NCBI RefSeq assembly: GCF_002115745.1
Contig: NZ_JFKB01000007.1
Coordinates: 124,001 to 188,000, forward strand
Source of the DNA: Thalassospira alkalitolerans
GTDB lineage: Bacteria; Pseudomonadota; Alphaproteobacteria; Rhodospirillales; Thalassospiraceae
DNA length: 64,000 nucleotides
Direction: 5' to 3'
Positions within the stretch are counted from its first letter, which is position 1; the number at the start of each line of letters is the position of its first letter. The position numbers and the translations under genes are program-made. Of this stretch, positions 34,879 to 44,836 are shown piece after piece. The notes below the pieces were generated by a model. The model ran no database searches and had not been told where the DNA came from. It worked only from the letters and a program-made list of their open reading frames with translations.

Positions 34879-36861
34879 TCAGTCGCGCGACAGGGCATCG
34901 ACCGGATCAAGCCGGGCGGCACTGCGGGCAGGCAGGAAGCCAAACGAAATCCCGATCAGGGTCGCGCAGGCAAAGGCACCAACGATTGATGTTGTCGAAT
35001 AGACCATCGAAAATGAACTGCCCATCACATCGAACAGAACGCCGATGCCAAGGGCGGTCAAAACACCCAATGCGCCGCCAAGGATACAGACCAGAACGGC
35101 CTCGATCAGGAATTGACGCAAAATGTCGCTTTGACGCGCGCCAACCGCCATGCGAACGCCGATTTCACCGGTGCGTTCTGTGACCGAAACCAGCATGATA
35201 TTCATAACCCCAATGCCCCCGACAATCAGCGAAATCACCGCGATTGATGAGATTAAAAGCGTCATGGTCTGGGTGGTTTTTTCGATGGTTTCACGGATGG
35301 TATCGGTGTTGATGGTAAAGAAGTCTTTTATCCCGTGTCGCTGGGTCAAAAGGCTTTCGATATTTTGCTGGGCCAGTGCGGTTTGTACATTGTCATCAAT
35401 GCGCACCGTGATGCTGCTGAGGTAATTTTGCCCCAGAATACGGGTGAGCGCAGTGGTATAGGGCACCCAGATGTTCAGGCTGTCGTTATTGCCAAATGTG
35501 CTGTCTTTGGGCGCGGTGACACCGATGATGCGGACCGGCACGGTGCCAAGGAAAATGACCTGGCCCAGTGCATTTTCCCCATTGGGAAACAGTTTTTCAC
35601 GGGTGTTGTCATCAATGATGGCATCCTGGGCACGTTTTTCGACAGCAAGGTTGTTAAACCAGATGCCATTGGCCATTTCATAACCGCGCACCCGGTAGTA
35701 ATCCATACCGACCCCGGAAACAGCGGCATCGACTTCGATATTGCCGTAACGCAGGGTGACGGTGCTTGAAACCTTTGGCGTGACGCTGTCGACGTAATAC
35801 TGGGTGGCCAGAACATTGGCATCGGCCGCGGTCAGGGTTCGGATTTGATCGGCATCACGATCACCAAAATCCTTGCCACGCATGACGTCAATTGTATTAG
35901 TCGCGATTGAGCTGATATCAGAAAGAATTCGGTCTTGTGACCCTTGGCCAAGGGCAACGACCGATACCACCGATGCAATGCCGATAATGATGCCCAGCAT
36001 GGTCAGGAAAGTGCGCAGGCGATGCGCATTCATGGCAACCAGCGCCATTTTGAAGGCTTCGTTGAACCGGTCTATTTCCGCACGGATGCGCGATGATTTC
36101 TGGACAAAGGTTTCGGCAGGTTTGCGCGACGTGGAAGACGCATTTGCCTGAAATTGTTGTTCATCACGAATGATTTCGCCATCGCGGATTTCAATAATGC
36201 GTTCGGCATGGGCGGCAACATCGTGATCATGGGTGACCAGAATAACCGTATGGCCATCGCGGTGCAGATCCCGCAGCAATTCCAATGTCTGGGCACCGCT
36301 TTGGCTATCAAGTGCGCCGGTTGGTTCATCGGCCAGAATGACATCGCCGCCATTCATCAGGGCGCGCGCGATACTGACACGTTGCTGTTGTCCGCCGGAA
36401 AGTTGGCCGGGGCGGTGATGAATACGATCACCAAGTCCGACACGGGTCAGAATATCCATCGCCCGGTCGCGCCGGGTTTCGGTATCAAACCCGGCATAGA
36501 TCGACGGGACTTCGACATTGCCAAGCGCGCTTAGGTCCGACAGAAGGTGATACCGCTGAAAGATAAAGCCGAAATATTCGCGCCGAAGGGCGGCCAGTTC
36601 ATCGGGTTCCAGATCGCCGGTCAGACGGCCATTAACGCGATATTCCCCGCCCGTCGGGCGATCCAGACAGCCCAGAATATTCATCAGGGTCGATTTTCCC
36701 GACCCGGACGCGCCAATGATTGCGACCATTTCACCACGTTCAATGGTCAGGTTGATGCCTTTAAGAACGGCAATGCGTTCCTCGCCGGCCGGATAGTGGC
36801 GCCATAAATCACGGATTTCAATCAGCGGCGCAGTTGTTGTGTCAGGGGTGATCTGGTTCAT
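34879..36861 (-). CDS. macB: MacB-like ABC exporter (fused ATPase-permease)
   Basis: 660 residues. N-terminal LolD-like ATPase with Walker [10 protein letters not shown], signature [15 protein letters not shown] and Walker [13 protein letters not shown] (residues 1-230), then one membrane helix, the MacB periplasmic core (about 300-520), and a C-terminal three-helix FtsX domain with [27 protein letters not shown]. MacB dimers drive export of macrolides, peptides, lipids or haem precursors from the periplasm through the partner duct; the substrate here is unknown. Two bases separate it from the adaptor gene. Confidence 0.9.
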   Translation of the reverse strand: MNQITPDTTTAPLIEIRDLWRHYPAGEERIAVLKGINLTIERGEMVAIIGASGSGKSTLMNILGCLDRPTGGEYRVNGRLTGDLEPDELAALRREYFGFIFQRYHLLSDLSALGNVEVPSIYAGFDTETRRDRAMDILTRVGLGDRIHHRPGQLSGGQQQRVSIARALMNGGDVILADEPTGALDSQSGAQTLELLRDLHRDGHTVILVTHDHDVAAHAERIIEIRDGEIIRDEQQFQANASSTSRKPAETFVQKSSRIRAEIDRFNEAFKMALVAMNAHRLRTFLTMLGIIIGIASVVSVVALGQGSQDRILSDISSIATNTIDVMRGKDFGDRDADQIRTLTAADANVLATQYYVDSVTPKVSSTVTLRYGNIEVDAAVSGVGMDYYRVRGYEMANGIWFNNLAVEKRAQDAIIDDNTREKLFPNGENALGQVIFLGTVPVRIIGVTAPKDSTFGNNDSLNIWVPYTTALTRILGQNYLSSITVRIDDNVQTALAQQNIESLLTQRHGIKDFFTINTDTIRETIEKTTQTMTLLISSIAVISLIVGGIGVMNIMLVSVTERTGEIGVRMAVGARQSDILRQFLIEAVLVCILGGALGVLTALGIGVLFDVMGSSFSMVYSTTSIVGAFACATLIGISFGFLPARSAARLDPVDALSRD

Positions 36862-36863
36862 GG

Positions 36864-38048
36864 CTAGAACATCCCCCCGGGACCACGACGGACCGATTGG
36901 CTTGACGCCGTGGCGCCGCTTGTCGCGCCGATCACAACATCATCAGTTTCGGAAATGCCATTTATGATTTGGGCGTCGATATTGGTGTTCAGCCCGACGG
37001 TGACAGGTTTTTCAATCGCGTCGCCTTTTTCATCAAGAACCCGCACACTATAATTGCCATTGGTGTCGGGGCCGATCAGGGCCGCAGATGGTACGATCAG
37101 GGCATTATCGACATCATTTAGGGTAATGATGACTTCGGCAGTCATCCAGACGCGCAAACGGTGGTCCGGGTTGTCGATATCAAACAGGCCGTTGTAATAG
37201 ACCGCGTCATCATCGGTGTTGTCGTCATCGTCTTCGATCCCGTCCGGGGCCGGTTCGATGGCGCGCAGCGTGCTTTCATATTTGGTGGTCCGATCCCCCA
37301 GAATGGTAAAGCTGACCGGTTGACCTTCGTGTACGCGGATAACGTCAGCTTCGGATATTTCGGCCTCGACCGTCATGGTATCAAGCTGGGCCAGTTTGAT
37401 GATGGTCGGGGTTGATTGCGCGGCATTGACGGTCTGGCCTTCCTTGACCGCAAGGGCAACAACGGTGCCATCCATCGGGGCGCGGATTTCGGTATAGCCA
37501 AGATCGATTTGTGCGGTGTCGAGTGCGATTTTAGCCTGATCGATTTGCGCCTTGAGGGCGGTAATTTCGGCCTTGGTCACGGCAAGGGTTGCCTCGGCGG
37601 CATCAAAATCTTCTTGTGGGGATGCGTCAAGGGCACGCATTTTTTTCTGGCGTGTGTAATCCAGTTGCGCCTGTCTCAGTTCGGCCTGTTTGGCGGCAAG
37701 CTGTGCGGTGACATTGGCCAAGGCGGCCTCGGCATCGAGCAGGTCGTTTTGTTGGGTTGATGGATCGATTTCCGCGATCATATCGCCTTCCTTGATGCGA
37801 TCACCCAGATCGACATGCAAGGCGGTGATTTGCCCGGAAACCTGTGCGCCGACGCTGACCAGTTTGGATGCGGTGATTGTGCCGCTGGCCAGAACCGTAT
37901 CGGCAAGATGGCCGATACGGGGTTTGGCGGTGACATAGCCGATTTTGGTTTCTGGCGGGAACAGCCAGGCTTGTGCCATCCATCCGGCAACCAATATGGC
38001 AATCAGGGCAATTACAATGTTGCGCGCAGTCTTTTGTGGTTTTGTCAT
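36864..38048 (-). CDS. macA: MacA-like periplasmic adaptor (membrane fusion protein)
   Basis: 394 residues from the ATG at 38048, which begins [23 protein letters not shown], an inner-membrane anchor; the longer open frame adds a non-conserved stretch. The lipoyl halves ([20 protein letters not shown] and [24 protein letters not shown]) flank a coiled-coil hairpin (about residues 95-175), then the beta-barrel domain. An acidic insertion ([16 protein letters not shown]) in the barrel is unusual. Bridges MacB and the NodT-type duct. First gene of the efflux operon. Confidence 0.88.
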   Translation of the reverse strand: MTKPQKTARNIVIALIAILVAGWMAQAWLFPPETKIGYVTAKPRIGHLADTVLASGTITASKLVSVGAQVSGQITALHVDLGDRIKEGDMIAEIDPSTQQNDLLDAEAALANVTAQLAAKQAELRQAQLDYTRQKKMRALDASPQEDFDAAEATLAVTKAEITALKAQIDQAKIALDTAQIDLGYTEIRAPMDGTVVALAVKEGQTVNAAQSTPTIIKLAQLDTMTVEAEISEADVIRVHEGQPVSFTILGDRTTKYESTLRAIEPAPDGIEDDDDNTDDDAVYYNGLFDIDNPDHRLRVWMTAEVIITLNDVDNALIVPSAALIGPDTNGNYSVRVLDEKGDAIEKPVTVGLNTNIDAQIINGISETDDVVIGATSGATASSQSVRRGPGGMF

Positions 38049-38155
38049 CGGGCTTTCAGATCCTGAGATGAAACATGTCAGACGGCAATGCGCCGCGTGA
38101 CACCCCAGACATAGCAAGTCGTTTGTCAGATGGGGGTGAGCGGGGTGAAAATGAT

Positions 38156-38172
38156 GTGTAAGGAATGTGTAA
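38156..38172. promoter_or_regulatory. GTGTAA direct repeat, candidate OmpR/CpxR-type response-regulator site
   Basis: GTGTAA occurs at 38156-38161 and 38167-38172, an 11-bp period matching tandem OmpR-family half sites and close to the CpxR box GTAAA-N5-GTAAA. It lies in the 200-bp gap between the efflux operon and the divergent response regulator, about 108 bp from macA. Confidence 0.45.
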
Positions 38173-38246
38173 AGTCCGGCATGGGTGCCTTTTGTTCGGG
38201 ATTTTCCACGCTAGAATGTCATCATGCATATGAATGAACCCGCATT

Positions 38247-38999
38247 TTGAAAGATCCGCATCCTGTGACCAGAATTCTGCTTGTTGATGACGATGTCGAA
38301 CTTGGCACGATGCTGGCCGAGTATCTTGAAGGCGAGGGATTTGACATCACCAATGCCTTTAACGGTCAGGACGGCCTGCGTCTGGCGCTGGACGGGGGGG
38401 CAGACGGGGCGTTTTCTGTGGTGTTGCTTGATATCATGATGCCGGGCATGGGCGGGATAGAGGTGCTGCGCGAATTGCGAACCCAAAGCCGGGTGCCGGT
38501 CATCATGTTGACCGCCAAGGGCGATGATGTGGACCGTGTGATCGGGTTGGAACTTGGTGCGGATGATTACATCCCCAAGCCCTATTACCCGCGTGAATTG
38601 GTGGCGCGCATTCGGGCGGTTTTGCGCCGTGCAGAACCGATCAATGATAGCCGCAGCAAAGGACATTCCAACGACAAGGGCGGTGAAAAGGACGATGAAG
38701 TCGTGCTTGGCAAGTTACGCCTTAATACCGCGCGCCGGGTTGCGGCATTTAATGCAATTGAAATGGAATTGACAGTTTCGGAATTCAATCTTTTGGAAGT
38801 TCTGATGCGGGCGCGGGAAAGGGCATTATCGAAAAACGAATTGTCGATGAAAGTCTTGGGCCGCCCGCGCGAGGTTTATGACCGATCAATTGACGTTCAT
38901 ATGAGCAACCTGCGCCAGAAACTGCAATCTGTCAGCAATGATGCCGGTTTGATCGAAACCGTGCGCGGGTTTGGCTATCGATTGAGGCAGGACATATGA
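38247..38999 (+). CDS. OmpR-family response regulator
   Basis: 250 residues from TTG 38247; GTG 38265 is an equally possible start and neither has a clear ribosome site. The receiver domain has ILLVDDDVELG (acidic pocket), phospho-acceptor Asp62 in VVLLDIMMPGM, the conserved Thr in MLTAKG and Lys in PKPYYP. A linker rich in polar residues leads to the winged-helix DNA-binding domain ending in VRGFGYRLRQ. Similar to CpxR. The stop overlaps the kinase start (ATGA). Divergent from the efflux operon, which it probably controls. Confidence 0.88.
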   Translation: MKDPHPVTRILLVDDDVELGTMLAEYLEGEGFDITNAFNGQDGLRLALDGGADGAFSVVLLDIMMPGMGGIEVLRELRTQSRVPVIMLTAKGDDVDRVIGLELGADDYIPKPYYPRELVARIRAVLRRAEPINDSRSKGHSNDKGGEKDDEVVLGKLRLNTARRVAAFNAIEMELTVSEFNLLEVLMRARERALSKNELSMKVLGRPREVYDRSIDVHMSNLRQKLQSVSNDAGLIETVRGFGYRLRQDI

Positions 39000-40354
39000 G
39001 GGGCCGTTTATTTTGGAAAATCCTGATCGGGTTTTCCCTGACCTTTACGGCCATCTGGCAGGGGGTATGGTTGCTGTTCACGATTTATGGTGGCCCGCCG
39101 ACCCCCTATCATATTGGGTATCTTAAGGAAACGGCACGCGGTTATATCGAAACAGCCGCGCGCATTGTCGAGGCCGAGGGACTTGGCCCGCTGGAACAGG
39201 CGATGGCCTATTGGCCGCAATCTGAACGGGATCGGCTTTCCATTGAGCCGGTGATTGATGGCGCGATGATAAATGCGGCCCCTGCGCCGGAAGACCGGGT
39301 CGAAGATATCAAGGTAAACGGCTTTTTGGCCCGTGATGCCATCAGCCCGGTCGGTTTGCTGGTGCATTTGAAATTTGATGTTGCTGATATTGTGGCCGAA
39401 ATCCCCGATCGTGGACGGTTCAGCGTGCCAACCCCGCTTGTCATTGCCGGGATTATCGGCGGATTGATCTTTAGCGGTGTTTTGGCGTGGTATCTGGCCC
39501 GGCCTATCCGACAGTTGCAAGAAGGATTTGAAAGGCTTTCGACCGGTGATTTAACCTGGCGACTGGGCGAAAAGATTGGCCGCAGGCGCGATGAAATTGC
39601 CGATTTGGCACGTGATTTTGATGTGATGGCCGTGCGCCTGCAACAATTGATCGAGGCGCGGGATCGGTTGTTAAATGATGTGTCGCATGAATTGCGGTCG
39701 CCTTTGGCGCGGATGCAATTGGCCGTCGGACTGGCGCGCCAGAAACCGGACCGGATCGAGGGGTCGCTGGATCGGATCGAAAAGGAAACCGTTCGTTTGG
39801 ACGAATTGGTTGGGGAACTTTTGACCCTGTCACGTGCGGAAAGCGGTGCCAGTCAAAACCAGACATGGCTTGACATCGATCATTTGCTGGGCCGGGTTGT
39901 TAGCGATGCAAGGTTCGAGGCAGATGCCACCGGGATCAAGGTGCAGACCAACCTTGCGATCAAACGCAATTGGCAGGGCGAGGTGCCGGTGGTTATCGGC
40001 AATGCCGAATTGTTGCGCCGTGCATTTGAAAATATTGTGCGCAATGCGTTGCGTCATTCGCGCGAAGGGCAGTTGGTCCGGATTTCGGCCGAGGCCGATA
40101 TGGATCAAAAGGTGTTCTGCATTACGATTTCCGATCAGGGGCCGGGCATTCCGGCCGAACAATTGGAAAATATGTTTGAACCGTTTATTCGCGGTGAACC
40201 GGGGATAAATGGCATCGGGTTCGGGTTGGGGTTGTCGATTGCGCGGCGTGCGATTAAAGCCCATGGCGGCGAGATTGCCATCCATAACCGGGACGAAGGC
40301 GGATTGCATGTTCAGATCACATTGCCCTTTACCCTGCGCGTACAGGATGAATGA
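38996..40354 (+). CDS. sensor histidine kinase (CpxA-like)
   Basis: 452 residues. Membrane helices at about 10-30 and 145-168 enclose a periplasmic sensor region; HAMP follows (LARPIRQLQEGFERLSTGDL), then HisKA with phospho-acceptor His231 in NDVSHELRSPLARM and the ATPase with N box NIVRNALRHS, G1 DQGPGIP and G2 GFGLGLSIARR. The ELRSP sequence is the CpxA/envelope-stress type. Partner of the preceding regulator; the signal is unknown, though location suggests envelope or drug stress linked to the pump. Confidence 0.9.
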   Translation: MRGRLFWKILIGFSLTFTAIWQGVWLLFTIYGGPPTPYHIGYLKETARGYIETAARIVEAEGLGPLEQAMAYWPQSERDRLSIEPVIDGAMINAAPAPEDRVEDIKVNGFLARDAISPVGLLVHLKFDVADIVAEIPDRGRFSVPTPLVIAGIIGGLIFSGVLAWYLARPIRQLQEGFERLSTGDLTWRLGEKIGRRRDEIADLARDFDVMAVRLQQLIEARDRLLNDVSHELRSPLARMQLAVGLARQKPDRIEGSLDRIEKETVRLDELVGELLTLSRAESGASQNQTWLDIDHLLGRVVSDARFEADATGIKVQTNLAIKRNWQGEVPVVIGNAELLRRAFENIVRNALRHSREGQLVRISAEADMDQKVFCITISDQGPGIPAEQLENMFEPFIRGEPGINGIGFGLGLSIARRAIKAHGGEIAIHNRDEGGLHVQITLPFTLRVQDE

Positions 40355-40489
40355 ATGGGCCATGATCTGTGATGATTTTGTGACCGGTCCGGTCTTGGGC
40401 CTTGCGCAAACGCAATGATTTGATAACTCAACAGGAAAGCTAAAATCAGGTTTTGATATCAAACATCCGCATCCTCAAGGAGAGCCACT

Positions 40490-41185
40490 ATGACAAACAG
40501 CCTGACCGTGACAACGCCGGACGGAAAATTTGACGCCTATGTTGCCATGCCGGCCAAACTTCCGGCACCTGTTGTGGTGGTTATTCAGGAAATATTTGGC
40601 GTAAATCCCGTGATGCGCGGCATTGCCGATGATTACGCCAAACAGGGCTATATTGCGGTGTGTCCGGATCTGTTTTGGCGGATCGAACCGGGGATTAACA
40701 TCACCGACCAGACCGAAGAAGAATGGAAACAGGCGTTTGGCTATTATCAGGCATTCAATGTCGATAAGGGTGTCGAAGACATCGCAGCCACAATGGCGCA
40801 AGCGCGCAAGATTGACGGAGCCAATGGCAAGGTCGGTGTTGTTGGTTTCTGTCTTGGCGGTCTGTTGACGTTTTTGTCGGCAACGCGCACCGATGGCGAT
40901 GCCTTTGCGGTCTATTACGGCGGCGGGATGGATAATTACGTCGGTGAAGCGGATAATATCAAACAGCCGGTGATCATTCATCTTGCCGGGAATGACGAAT
41001 ATATTCCGGCCGAGGCACAGGATGTGATCAAGGATGCGCTGGCGGATCATTCCCTGACAGAGCTTCACTTTTATCCCGGTCGGGATCATGCCTTTGCGCG
41101 TAAGGGTGGGGCGCATTACGACAAGAATGATGCTGAAACCGCCAATGCGCGTACGGCCGAATTCTTTAGGGCCAATCTGGTCTGA
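40490..41185 (+). CDS. dienelactone hydrolase family protein
   Basis: 231 residues, alpha/beta-hydrolase fold. The nucleophile is Cys121 in GFCLGG, the acid Asp is in LAGNDEYIP and the His in PGRDHAFAR, giving the Cys-Asp-His triad of dienelactone hydrolases rather than a serine enzyme. AAGGAGAG precedes the ATG. The family hydrolyses carboxymethylenebutenolide and other lactones; nothing aromatic is encoded nearby, so a lactone from sugar-acid metabolism is possible but unproven. Transcribed alone, with a terminator behind it. Confidence 0.82.
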   Translation: MTNSLTVTTPDGKFDAYVAMPAKLPAPVVVVIQEIFGVNPVMRGIADDYAKQGYIAVCPDLFWRIEPGINITDQTEEEWKQAFGYYQAFNVDKGVEDIAATMAQARKIDGANGKVGVVGFCLGGLLTFLSATRTDGDAFAVYYGGGMDNYVGEADNIKQPVIIHLAGNDEYIPAEAQDVIKDALADHSLTELHFYPGRDHAFARKGGAHYDKNDAETANARTAEFFRANLV

Positions 41186-41206
41186 TCAATGCCGATTAAC
41201 AGCATC

Positions 41207-41235
41207 AAGGGTCGCAAATTTGCGGCCCTTTTTGT
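41207..41235 (+). terminator. intrinsic terminator after the dienelactone hydrolase gene
   Basis: AAGGGTCGCAAA pairs with TTTGCGGCCCTT (one G-T pair, almost no loop, 41207-41230), followed by a five-base T-run. Confidence 0.85.
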
Positions 41236-41361
41236 TTTGCAGGTTATTTTTGGGATTGATGGATCGTTGCTGGACGGTGCTTTGTTTTATTTGTATGAGG
41301 AAAGCATAACAACTGTGGCCGACCGTGCCGCAGATCAATGATATCAGGAGGATCGGATAAA

Positions 41362-42204
41362 ATGAAATTGTTGCGTTTTGGTGTGCCGGGATCGGAAAAG
41401 CCGGGATTGCTTGATCAGGATGGCGTCATCCGTGATCTTTCGGGCGTGATTGACGATATTAATCCCGATACCATTTCCGATGCGGTTTTTGCCAAGATCG
41501 CCGCCCTTGACCCGGCCAGTCTTCCGGCAGTTTCAGGTGATCCACGCATTGGATCTTGCGTTGCCAAGCCGGGAAAATTCATATGCATCGGATTGAATTA
41601 TTCCGACCATGCGGCCGAGGCCGGGATGGAAGTCCCGCCGGAACCGGTGGTGTTTTTCAAGGCAACTTCGGCGGTTTGTGGCCCGAATGATAATGTTGAA
41701 ATTCCACGCGGTTCGGAAAAATCCGACTGGGAGGTTGAGCTTGGCATCGTGATTGGCAAGGAAGCCAAATACGTGACAAAGGCCGACGCCCTTGATCATG
41801 TTGCGGGGTATTGCGTGGTCAATGATATGTCCGAACGCGCCTTTCAGCTTGAACATGCCGGGCAGTGGGTAAAAGGCAAAAGCCACGATACCTTTGGTCC
41901 GATTGGGCCGTGGCTGGTGACGCGCGACGAGGTTTCTGATCCGCAAAATCTTGGCCTTTGGCTGGAGCTGAACGGCGAGCGGGTTCAGGATGGCAGCACA
42001 TCGACCATGGTTTATGGTGTGGCGCATCTGATCAGCTATTTGTCGAACTTTATGAGCCTGCAACCCGGTGACGTCATCACCACCGGCACCCCGCCCGGTG
42101 TTGGTATGGGCATGAAGCCGCAACGTTTCCTGAAACCCGGTGATGTCATGGAGCTTGGCATTGAAGGGTTGGGGCGCCAGCGCCAGACGACGGTTCAGGC
42201 CTGA
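41362..42204 (+). CDS. fumarylacetoacetate hydrolase family protein (2,4-diketo-3-deoxy sugar acid hydrolase type)
   Basis: 280 residues from ATG 41362 (AGGAGGAT upstream). Metal ligands are the glutamates in SDWEVELGIVIG and the Asp in VVNDMSER; KFICIGLNYSDHAAEAG, FFKATSAVCGPND and TGTPPGVGMGMKP are the shared signatures of the group called ureidoglycolate lyase or 2,4-diketo-3-deoxy-L-rhamnonate/fuconate hydrolase. Given the sugar-related neighbourhood, hydrolysis of a diketo-deoxy sugar acid into pyruvate and a hydroxy acid is likelier than ureidoglycolate cleavage. Monocistronic and convergent with the kinase gene. Confidence 0.78.
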   Translation: MKLLRFGVPGSEKPGLLDQDGVIRDLSGVIDDINPDTISDAVFAKIAALDPASLPAVSGDPRIGSCVAKPGKFICIGLNYSDHAAEAGMEVPPEPVVFFKATSAVCGPNDNVEIPRGSEKSDWEVELGIVIGKEAKYVTKADALDHVAGYCVVNDMSERAFQLEHAGQWVKGKSHDTFGPIGPWLVTRDEVSDPQNLGLWLELNGERVQDGSTSTMVYGVAHLISYLSNFMSLQPGDVITTGTPPGVGMGMKPQRFLKPGDVMELGIEGLGRQRQTTVQA

Positions 42205-42226
42205 AGGTATAGAATGGCTGAAAATG

Positions 42227-42258
42227 AAAAGCCCCGCAGCAAATGCCGCGGGGCTTTT
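42227..42258. terminator. bidirectional terminator
   Basis: AAAAGCCCCGC (42227-42237) and GCGGGGCTTTT (42248-42258) form an 11-bp perfect stem flanked by A-run and T-run, correct for both the FAH gene and the convergent kinase gene. Confidence 0.9.
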
Positions 42259-42267
42259 TTAAAGGGA

Positions 42268-43857
42268 TCAGGCGTTTGCCATGGCATCAAGTTCCTGCCG
42301 ATGGGCGTGAAGTTTGTGGAAAATGCCATAGCGCCGGTCATGGGCGATTTTGGCCGTTTGATCCGGGGCATGAACCGTTTCCTTGCCCGCCATTTGACGC
42401 GATGCAACGGCAAGACCGCCATCGGGATCAAGGGCGGCAGCACCGAGCATGGCCGACCCCAGCAAGACCGGTTCAGCGCAATCAGACATCACGACATTGC
42501 AGCCGGTGACATCGGCATAAAGTTTGACCAGAACCGGGCTTGCGGTATGGCCGCCACTTAGATGGATATGTTTGATGTTATATCCCGTGGCGTTTAGGGC
42601 ATCGATGATATGGCGCGTGCCATAGGCAATCGCACAGGCGGTGGCCCAGTAAAGATCAAGGAAGCTTTCCTCGCCTTGGTCAAGGCTTAGCCCGGTGATA
42701 ACACCCAATGCTTCGGAATCGGCCAATGGGGATCGGTTGCCGTGGAAATCGGGCAGAACATGCAGGCGCGGGGCCAGATCGGGTGTTTCCATCATGCGCG
42801 GCAAAAGCTTTTGCCCAGCCAATTTATGGGCATCGCGGCCCATGTCATGGGAAAACGGATGCATGGCGACAATATGATCAAGCAAGGCGCCCGTGGCCGA
42901 CTGCCCACCTTCGTTTAGCCAAAGACCCGGTGCAATCGCGCCAAAATACGGACCCCAGACGCCTTTGATAAAGCGTGGTTCGCTTGATAGCGCCATATGG
43001 CAGGTCGATGTCCCGGCAATCATGGCAAACCGTTCATCAAGATTGCCATCAAGATATTCACCCAATGTGCCAAGCGCACCGGCATGGGCATCAATCAGGC
43101 CCGCCCCGACGACGCAATCGGTGGTCAGGCCAAGATCAAGGGCCCCCTGTTTTGACAGATTGCCGATCAGATCGCCAACGCCCAAGGCCTTGCTGTCCAT
43201 CCCGATTTTGGCGGGGAAATCATCAAGCCCGACCTGATCGAGAAATTCACGATCCCATGGTGCATCCTGATGGGCCAGATAGGTCCATTTGCAGGTGACG
43301 GTGCAGCACGACCGGTCGTTGCTGTTGGTGGCGCGATAGGACAGGAAATCAGCCAGATCATAGGCGACACCCATTTTATCCCAATTCTGGCGATGATGAC
43401 GTTTCAGCCACATCAATTTGGGCAATTCCATTTCGGGGGACATGGTGCCGCCGATATATTCAAGCACCTTGGCGCCGGTTTTGGTGCATTCTTCGGCCTC
43501 GCGCACGGCACGGTGATCCATCCAGACGATGACATCCCAATTATCAGCGCCGCCCGGTGTGACACCAAGCGGGCGATTATCCGTATCGCGGATGACAAGC
43601 GAGCAAGTGGCATCAAACCCAATGGCTGCGACCTGATCGGGGGCGGTATTTGATTTTGCCATGGCATCGCGAACAGACTGGCAAACGGATTGCCAGATGT
43701 TTTCCGAATCCTGTTCGACAAAGTCGGGCTTTGGCTTGTTCATGGCGATAGCATGCGCCGCACTGCCAAGCAGTTTTCCGTCTCGATCAAAGACGCCTGC
43801 GCGTGCGCTACCGGTGCCGACATCAACGCCAATGATGACTTTTTCGCTAAGCTTCAT
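42268..43857 (-). CDS. FGGY-family pentulose kinase (D-ribulokinase type)
   Basis: 529 residues with the two-lobed FGGY sugar-kinase fold: GVDVGTGSARAGVFD (phosphate 1) at the start, IVWMDHRAVREAEE and GAGLIDAHAGALGTLGEYL in the N-terminal lobe, IAGTSTCHMALS (phosphate 2) and HLSGGHTASPVLVKLYADVTG (adenosine) in the C-terminal lobe. DHRA and DAHAGALG are typical of the ribulokinase-like FGGY proteins. It should phosphorylate D-ribulose or a related ketopentose, a phosphorylative route beside the oxidative ones. The divergent HAD phosphatase gene may work with it. Confidence 0.85.
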   Translation of the reverse strand: MKLSEKVIIGVDVGTGSARAGVFDRDGKLLGSAAHAIAMNKPKPDFVEQDSENIWQSVCQSVRDAMAKSNTAPDQVAAIGFDATCSLVIRDTDNRPLGVTPGGADNWDVIVWMDHRAVREAEECTKTGAKVLEYIGGTMSPEMELPKLMWLKRHHRQNWDKMGVAYDLADFLSYRATNSNDRSCCTVTCKWTYLAHQDAPWDREFLDQVGLDDFPAKIGMDSKALGVGDLIGNLSKQGALDLGLTTDCVVGAGLIDAHAGALGTLGEYLDGNLDERFAMIAGTSTCHMALSSEPRFIKGVWGPYFGAIAPGLWLNEGGQSATGALLDHIVAMHPFSHDMGRDAHKLAGQKLLPRMMETPDLAPRLHVLPDFHGNRSPLADSEALGVITGLSLDQGEESFLDLYWATACAIAYGTRHIIDALNATGYNIKHIHLSGGHTASPVLVKLYADVTGCNVVMSDCAEPVLLGSAMLGAAALDPDGGLAVASRQMAGKETVHAPDQTAKIAHDRRYGIFHKLHAHRQELDAMANA

Positions 43858-44014
43858 TTGATTTCCCTCCCGCGGGGCCGGTTGTTCGGGGCCATGTTTT
43901 ACGGCGGTCCCGATCCCGGCTATGGGCGATTTTCACGCCTGTTTTTCACCGCAATATAATCACGTTGCAGGTAATTGAGCAAAAGTGCAGTGTTTGGTCA
44001 AATGTTCATTTTGA

Positions 44015-44042
44015 TTGACGGCGATATTTGCGATTGTATAGG
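44015..44042 (+). promoter_or_regulatory. predicted sigma-70 promoter for the HAD gene
   Basis: TTGACG (44015-44020), a 16-bp spacer and TATAGG (44037-44042), 36 bp before the HAD phosphatase start. Just upstream, TCAAATG and CATTTTGA (about 43998-44014) form an imperfect dyad that may be an operator. Confidence 0.45.
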
Positions 44043-44077
44043 GTTTCATAATCCAATCCAACGAAGCCAGGTTTAAC

Positions 44078-44827
44078 ATGGCCCCCGGAAATGTCCGAAA
44101 TAATGCCCAAAGCCCTGCATCAGCAACAATCCTGAGCGGCAAGATCGCTGTTTTGTTTGATTGTGACGGTGTTCTTGTTGACAGCGAGCCTATTTCGCTG
44201 GCGACGCTTGTGGATGTTCTTGATCATTTCGGCGCGCCGCTTGGCCAGTCGGAAGTGGCCAGGCGTTTTACCGGGCGATCCAGTGCGGCGCCCATCGAAC
44301 ATATTCACACCGAAACCGGGCGCGATATCACCGACGAATTCAAACCGTTCTTTTATGAACGGCTATTTGCCCGATATGATTTCGAACTTCGCAAAACACC
44401 GGAAATTGAAACCGTTCTGAAGGCGTTGAAGGATCGCAATATTGCGTTTTGCATTTCTTCAAGCAGTTCCATGCAACGCCTTGACCGCACGATGGCGGTG
44501 ACCGGGCTTGGTCATTGGTTTGGCGATCAGATTTATAGTGCTGATTTTGTCGCCAATGGCAAACCTGCACCGGATCTGTTTTTATATGCGGCAAAGAAAA
44601 TGGATGTTCGCCCCGAACAGGCGGTGGTGATTGAAGATTCCGTGGCCGGGGTTAAGGCCGCGGTGGCCGCAGGCATGACATGCATCGGATATGTTGGCGG
44701 CGGCCATTACGAGAAAGACCGCGATGATGCCCGAACGCGGCTTTATGATGCCGGGGCGGATATTGTTTTTGACAATATGCGCGATATTGCCGATCTGATC
44801 CGGTCGGCTGACGCGGGTGAAGGCTAA
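44078..44827 (+). CDS. HAD-IA family phosphatase (sugar phosphatase/CbbY-like)
   Basis: 249 residues. Motif I FDCDGVLVDSE with the Asp nucleophile and general acid, motif II serines in FCISSSSS, motif III Lys in NGKPAPDLFLYAAKK and motif IV EDSVAGVKAAVAAGM; a helical cap lies between motifs I and II. This subgroup includes beta-phosphoglucomutases and 2-deoxyglucose-6-phosphate or xylitol phosphatases. A phosphate ester of a pentose or polyol is a reasonable substrate because the divergent neighbour is a pentulose kinase. Confidence 0.82.
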   Translation: MAPGNVRNNAQSPASATILSGKIAVLFDCDGVLVDSEPISLATLVDVLDHFGAPLGQSEVARRFTGRSSAAPIEHIHTETGRDITDEFKPFFYERLFARYDFELRKTPEIETVLKALKDRNIAFCISSSSSMQRLDRTMAVTGLGHWFGDQIYSADFVANGKPAPDLFLYAAKKMDVRPEQAVVIEDSVAGVKAAVAAGMTCIGYVGGGHYEKDRDDARTRLYDAGADIVFDNMRDIADLIRSADAGEG

Positions 44828-44836
44828 AAGGTGGTT

